A DNA stretch of 38,022 nt from the NCBI GenBank assembly GCA_945902735.1, contig CAMDNF010000014.1, forward strand, positions 1 through 38,022. Direction: 5' to 3'. Within the stretch, counting starts at the first letter, position 1. Each line of letters starts with the position of its first letter. This DNA is from SHWC01 sp945902735 (GTDB lineage: Bacteria > Pseudomonadota > Alphaproteobacteria > UBA828). A program made the position numbers and the translations under genes. This document shows positions 34,142 to 38,022 of the stretch, one piece after another. The notes under the pieces were generated by a model, which made no database searches, was not told the origin of the DNA, and saw nothing but the letters and a program-made list of their open reading frames with translations.

Positions 34142-34491
34142 ATCGCCCCGCCGCCATAGCGTGGATTGGCGCGATCATGGTGATGGCGGTCACGCTGTTC
34201 CTGATCACCTATCAAGCGCAGAACGTCGAGAAAGAGGTCGCCGCGCTGAACCGCGAGGTAATCGCCGAGCAAGAGGCCATTCACGTGCTCCGCGCCGAAT
34301 GGAGCTATCTCAATCGGCCCGAGCGCCTTTCGGCCTTGGCGGAGCGCCATCTCGGACTGCAAGCGATCGCGCCTGCGCAAATGATCGCCGCCAAACAACT
34401 CAACGGTTTGCCCGAGGCCAAATTGGCCGCGCGCGGCGACGAGCGCTTGCAAGATCTTTTGAAGCGCGTGATGGACGAGACCGCGCAATGA
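34138..34491 (+). CDS. ftsL: Cell division protein FtsL-like
   Basis: This 117-residue bitopic protein has one N-terminal membrane helix (AWIGAIMVMAVTLFLITY) and a coiled-coil-like periplasmic part (VEKEVAALNREVIAEQEAIHVLRAEWSYLNRPERLSALAE, split here as two helical blocks). It matches alphaproteobacterial FtsL in size, topology and position between rsmH and ftsI. GTG 34138 overlaps the rsmH stop (GTGA). FtsL links FtsB/FtsQ to activation of FtsWI. Confidence 0.88.
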   Translation: MNRPAAIAWIGAIMVMAVTLFLITYQAQNVEKEVAALNREVIAEQEAIHVLRAEWSYLNRPERLSALAERHLGLQAIAPAQMIAAKQLNGLPEAKLAARGDERLQDLLKRVMDETAQ

Positions 34492-36251
34492 CCGACCTCG
34501 CCTCCGCCAAGTGGAAAGAGTGCCTGACAAGCGATTCCGCGCTCATGGCGGAGCCCGGCGAGCAATTGTCTGAAAGTCACGCCAAACGTCCGCTCGAAAT
34601 GGCGCGCACGCGCTTGCTGGTGGCTGGCGCGGTGTTCACCCTTTGCTTTTCGGTGCTCGGCATGCGGCTCATCGGGCTCGCGATTACCGAGGATGATCAA
34701 ATCGCGCATTCGACGGTCAAAAATCAAACCAGTGCACCCAGCGCCGCACGTGCCGATATCTTCGATCGGAACGGCATGTTGCTCGCGACCAATTTGCCGA
34801 GCGTTTCGCTTTTCGTCGATCAGACCAAAGTGCTCGATGCCGAGGCCGCGGCCGAAAAAATACGCCGAGTGCTGCCCGAATTTTCACACGAAACCTTGGT
34901 CCGCCGCATCAAAGGCAAGGCTCGCTATGTTTGGGTCAAGCGCGGCCTGACACCCGATCAGGAATATGACATCAATCGCCTCGGCCTGCCCGGTTTCGCC
35001 TTCGAGCGCGAGGAACGGCGCGTCTATCCGCAAGGCGATCTGTTTGCCCACGCGCTCGGTTATACCGGGGTCGACAACCATGGCCTCTCAGGCATCGAGC
35101 GCGGTCTCGACAAGACCTTGACCGCGGACACCAACAGCGCGCCGGTCACGCTCTCGCTCGACCTTCGGGTCCAGCATGTGATGGCTGAGGAATTGTCGCG
35201 CGCGATTTCCGATTTTGGCGGCATTGGCGGCGCCGGCGTGGTGCTTGACGTCAACACCGGCGAGATCATCGCGATGGTCAGCCTGCCGACTTACGATCCG
35301 AATGGAAAGAAGCCGAAAGTAGACCCCGATCAATTCAATCGAGTGACGAAAGGCCTCTACGAACTCGGCTCCACCTTCAAGGCCTTCACGCTTGCCATGG
35401 CGCTCGATTATGGCGTGGTCGATCTTGATGGCGGCTATGACGCCTCGAAGCCAATCCGCGTTTCGCGTTTCACGATCAACGACGATCACCCCCAAAATCG
35501 CTGGCTCTCAGTGCCTGAGATTTTCATGCACTCGTCAAACATCGGCGCGGCCAAAATGGCGCTCGATGTGGGCGCCACCCGCCAGCGCGCGTTTTTGAAA
35601 AAGATCGGCCTGCTCGATCCGGTCAAACTCGAAATTCCGGAAGTTAGCGAACCGCTCTCGCCCGCCCCAAAAGATTGGCGCGATCTCAGCACCATGACGA
35701 TCGCGTTCGGCCATGGCGTCGCGGTCACACCGCTGCATCTGGTCGCGGGCATCGCCGCGTTGGTCAATGGCGGCGTCTTGCGCCAGCCCACTCTGCTCAA
35801 ACAACCGGCCAGCGCCGTTGCGCCAGGAATTCAGGTGATCAAGGCCGAGACGTCGGAAATCATGCGCCGCCTGCTCCGCCTCGTGGTGACCGATGGCACC
35901 GGCAAAAAGGCCGCCGCACCCGGCTATTTGGTCGGCGGCAAAACCGGCACCGCGGAAAAGCCAAGCGCCACCGGCTATCGCAAGAAATCGTTGATCTCGA
36001 CCTTCGTCGGCGCTTTTCCGATGAACGCGCCGCGCTACGTCGTGTTCGCCATGATCGACGAGCCGAAGGGCAATGAATCGACCTTCGGCTTCGCCACCGC
36101 CGGCTGGACCGCGGCGCCGCTGATCAGCCGCTTGATCACGCGCACCGCGCCGCTTCTCGGTGTCGAGCCGGTCGATGAGGATGCCGAACCCGTGCGTCAC
36201 GAATTGATGATCGAAGCTTTATCATCGAGGCCAAAACTTGCGTCTTTCTGA
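34488..36251 (+). CDS. ftsI: Peptidoglycan D,D-transpeptidase FtsI (PBP3)
   Basis: This 587-residue class B penicillin-binding protein cross-links septal peptidoglycan. A cytoplasmic N-terminus and one membrane helix (residues about 44-65) precede the pedestal domain (RADIFDRNGMLLATNLP). The active site shows STFK (S295-K298), SSN (about 349-351) and KTGT (about 485-488). ATG 34488 overlaps the ftsL stop as ATGA. Confidence 0.96.
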   Translation: MTDLASAKWKECLTSDSALMAEPGEQLSESHAKRPLEMARTRLLVAGAVFTLCFSVLGMRLIGLAITEDDQIAHSTVKNQTSAPSAARADIFDRNGMLLATNLPSVSLFVDQTKVLDAEAAAEKIRRVLPEFSHETLVRRIKGKARYVWVKRGLTPDQEYDINRLGLPGFAFEREERRVYPQGDLFAHALGYTGVDNHGLSGIERGLDKTLTADTNSAPVTLSLDLRVQHVMAEELSRAISDFGGIGGAGVVLDVNTGEIIAMVSLPTYDPNGKKPKVDPDQFNRVTKGLYELGSTFKAFTLAMALDYGVVDLDGGYDASKPIRVSRFTINDDHPQNRWLSVPEIFMHSSNIGAAKMALDVGATRQRAFLKKIGLLDPVKLEIPEVSEPLSPAPKDWRDLSTMTIAFGHGVAVTPLHLVAGIAALVNGGVLRQPTLLKQPASAVAPGIQVIKAETSEIMRRLLRLVVTDGTGKKAAAPGYLVGGKTGTAEKPSATGYRKKSLISTFVGAFPMNAPRYVVFAMIDEPKGNESTFGFATAGWTAAPLISRLITRTAPLLGVEPVDEDAEPVRHELMIEALSSRPKLASF

Positions 36252-37710
36252 ATTGATCGCCGATGGGCCGATGCCCACCAAGCTACCGAGCGACCCCGAG
36301 ATCATCGGATTGTCGGCGGATTCGCGCGCGGTCAAACCGGGCTATTTGTTCGCGGCTTTGGCGGGCTCGCGGCAAAAGGGCAGCGACTTTATCGCCGATG
36401 CCGTACGCCATGGCGCGGTCGCCGTGCTCGCCGCGCCCGATGCGGCGTCGGCCGCCGAAGCGTCCCACGTCGCCCTCGTCGCCGATCCCAATCCTAGGCG
36501 GCGTTTGGCCCTCATGGCCGCGCAATTTTACGGCCCTCAGCCCAAGACCATCGCCGCCGTCACCGGCACCAATGGCAAGACCTCGGTCGCCGCCTTCACG
36601 CGTCAAATTTGGCTACGCCTCGGTTATCGCGCGGCAACAATCGGCACGCTCGGCGTGATCGCCGATGAGTTCACGCATGACTTCCACCACACGACACCCG
36701 ATCCGGTGTCATTGCACGAGGCCTTGGCCGGGCTAGCCAAAGCCGGCATCGACCACCTCGCGCTCGAAGCATCGAGCCATGGCCTCGACCAATGCCGCCT
36801 TGATGGCGTCGTGATTGGCGCGGCCGCGTTCACCAATCTGACGCGCGATCATTTCGACTATCACCCGACCGTCGAAGCTTATTTCAAAGCGAAAGCACGA
36901 CTGTTTGAAGTGTTACTGCCGTCAGGCGGCACCGCGGTGCTCAACGCCGACATCGATGAAGCCGCCGCGCTTGAAACGATCTGCCGCGCGCGCCGCCATC
37001 GCCTGCTTCGGTTCGGCGCCAAGGGTCAGGAAATCAAATTGTTGGAACGGCGCGACGAAAGCGGTGGGCAAGCGCTGAAGCTTGAGGTGCTCGGCCTGCG
37101 TCGGGACATTTTCCTGCCGCTCCCCGGTGCGTTTCAGACGAGCAATGTGCTGGCCTCGCTCGGCCTTGCGATCGGCACGGGTGAAAAGCCCGACGATGCG
37201 CTTGGCACGCTCGAGGCGCTGCGTAGCGTGCGCGGCCGGCTCGAGCTCGTCGGTCGTCACTCGAGCGGCGCGCCGGTTTATGTCGACTACGCGCACACAC
37301 CCGATGGCATCGAGACCGTGTTGCGCGCGCTCCGCCCCTATGCCTCGCGGCACCTTGGAATCGTCTTTGGGTGCGGCGGCGATCGCGACAAGGGCAAGCG
37401 CCCCCTAATGGGCCAAATTGCCGCCAAATTCGCCGATCGCGCTATCGTTACCGACGATAATCCGCGTACCGAAGAGGCCGCCGCGATCCGCGCCGCCATT
37501 TTAGCCGCCTGCCCGAAGGCGATCGAGATCGGCGATCGACGTCAGGCCATCGAAGCCGCCATCGCCGCGCTCGAAGCTGGCGATGCCTTGGTCATTGCCG
37601 GCAAGGGCCATGAAGCAGGTCAAATCGTCGGCGCCACCGTCATTCCGTTCGATGATGCGAGTGTCGCGCGCGATGCGCTGCGCGCAAGCGGCGGCGAGAT
37701 CTTGTCATGA
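36238..37710 (+). CDS. murE: UDP-MurNAc-tripeptide synthetase MurE (meso-diaminopimelate type)
   Basis: This 490-residue ligase adds the third stem amino acid. The ATP site is GTNGKTS (110-116), and the carbamylated Lys lies in AYFKAKARLF. The DNPRTE motif (about 407-412) predicts meso-diaminopimelate as substrate. The start is TTG 36238, 14 bases inside ftsI, which is the only start giving the MRLSEL N-terminus. Confidence 0.95.
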   Translation: MRLSELIADGPMPTKLPSDPEIIGLSADSRAVKPGYLFAALAGSRQKGSDFIADAVRHGAVAVLAAPDAASAAEASHVALVADPNPRRRLALMAAQFYGPQPKTIAAVTGTNGKTSVAAFTRQIWLRLGYRAATIGTLGVIADEFTHDFHHTTPDPVSLHEALAGLAKAGIDHLALEASSHGLDQCRLDGVVIGAAAFTNLTRDHFDYHPTVEAYFKAKARLFEVLLPSGGTAVLNADIDEAAALETICRARRHRLLRFGAKGQEIKLLERRDESGGQALKLEVLGLRRDIFLPLPGAFQTSNVLASLGLAIGTGEKPDDALGTLEALRSVRGRLELVGRHSSGAPVYVDYAHTPDGIETVLRALRPYASRHLGIVFGCGGDRDKGKRPLMGQIAAKFADRAIVTDDNPRTEEAAAIRAAILAACPKAIEIGDRRQAIEAAIAALEAGDALVIAGKGHEAGQIVGATVIPFDDASVARDALRASGGEILS

Positions 37711-38022
37711 CGCCGCAACCCAACACGGTCGAGGTGCTCTGGCGCTCAGCCGATATCGCGGCGGCGACAGGCGGGCGCGCCACTCAGCCGTTCGAGGCAA
37801 GCGGCGTCGCAATTGACAATCGTACCTTGTCGCCCGGCGATCTTTTCATCGCGCTGAGGGGTGACAATCACGACGGGCACGACTTTGTTGGTGCCGCGTT
37901 CGACGCGGGAGCCTCCGCCGCGCTCGTCAGTCGTGTGCCGGACAATTTGCCGGCCAACACCTCGCTCCTGATCGCACCCGATACCTTCGAGGCCTTGTGG
38001 GCGCTGGCGCGTGCCGCTCGAG
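37707..38022 (+). CDS. murF: UDP-MurNAc-tripeptide:D-Ala-D-Ala ligase MurF (N-terminal part)
   Basis: About 105 residues are visible before the window ends. The N-terminal Mur domain is recognisable: LWRSADIAAATGG, GVAIDNRTLSPGDLFIALRGDNHDGHDFV, and AFDAGASAALVSR. The ATPase domain is beyond the edge. ATG 37707 overlaps the murE stop as ATGA, and the order after murE fits the standard cluster. Confidence 0.93.
   Translation, partial: MTPQPNTVEVLWRSADIAAATGGRATQPFEASGVAIDNRTLSPGDLFIALRGDNHDGHDFVGAAFDAGASAALVSRVPDNLPANTSLLIAPDTFEALWALARAAR

Overview
This looks like a chromosomal segment of a GC-rich alphaproteobacterium, perhaps of the Rhodospirillales/Rhizobiales kind. The evidence is the order amidase-rnpB-mraZ-rsmH-ftsL-ftsI-murE-murF, a meso-diaminopimelate-type MurE (DNPR motif), an MlaA/MlaC pair, Tat-type leaders on binding proteins, and GC-rich palindromic repeats of the kind scattered through alphaproteobacterial genomes. 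No species can be named from the sequence alone.

Left part (1-19.8 kb) is accessory metabolism with a nitrogen-scavenging flavour. It opens with a partial polysaccharide-deacetylase-type amidohydrolase (minus strand). A complete five-gene branched-chain-amino-acid/amide type ABC importer follows (binding protein, two ATPases, two permeases; 804-5673). Its binding-protein gene carries a single in-frame TAA. A minus-strand group then encodes an SDR oxidoreductase, a MetE-C-like zinc methyltransferase, a crotonase and an AhpD-like protein (5670-8967). Next come an unknown 115-residue protein, an orphan xanthine-dehydrogenase-type molybdenum subunit (9372-11711), and a two-gene urease: a fused gamma/beta subunit and an alpha subunit with every active-site ligand. 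No urease maturation gene is visible. The urease pair is bracketed on both sides by related palindromic repeats. A DFR-like reductase diverges from a second importer half-set (binding protein plus LivM-type permease only, 15877-18436). The region between them contains two TGGTCNGACCA sites that resemble GntR/FadR-family operators. A FAD amine oxidase-like gene closes this part.

Middle part (19.8-31.2 kb) holds a 273-bp MITE-like element with 19-bp perfect terminal inverted repeats, mlaC and mlaA (outer-membrane lipid asymmetry), a 1215-residue fused hydantoinase/5-oxoprolinase, a protein with apparently degenerate GGDEF/EAL-like parts, and a divergent EF-G-like GTPase. Two EamA/DMT transporter genes follow. 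The first has its C-terminus encoded by a palindromic repeat; the second is interrupted by a single in-frame TAG.

Right part (31.2-38.0 kb) is core: a peptidoglycan amidase, RNase P RNA, and the start of the division/cell-wall cluster with three 10-bp-spaced MraZ boxes before mraZ. The genes there overlap end to end, and murF runs off the right edge.

The most notable theme is a nitrogen-compound uptake and hydrolysis neighbourhood (amide/urea-type importer, urease, deacetylase-type hydrolase, oxoprolinase). In it, a paralogous binding protein plus permease may dock on the ATPases and LivH of the first operon, whose own binding protein is interrupted.
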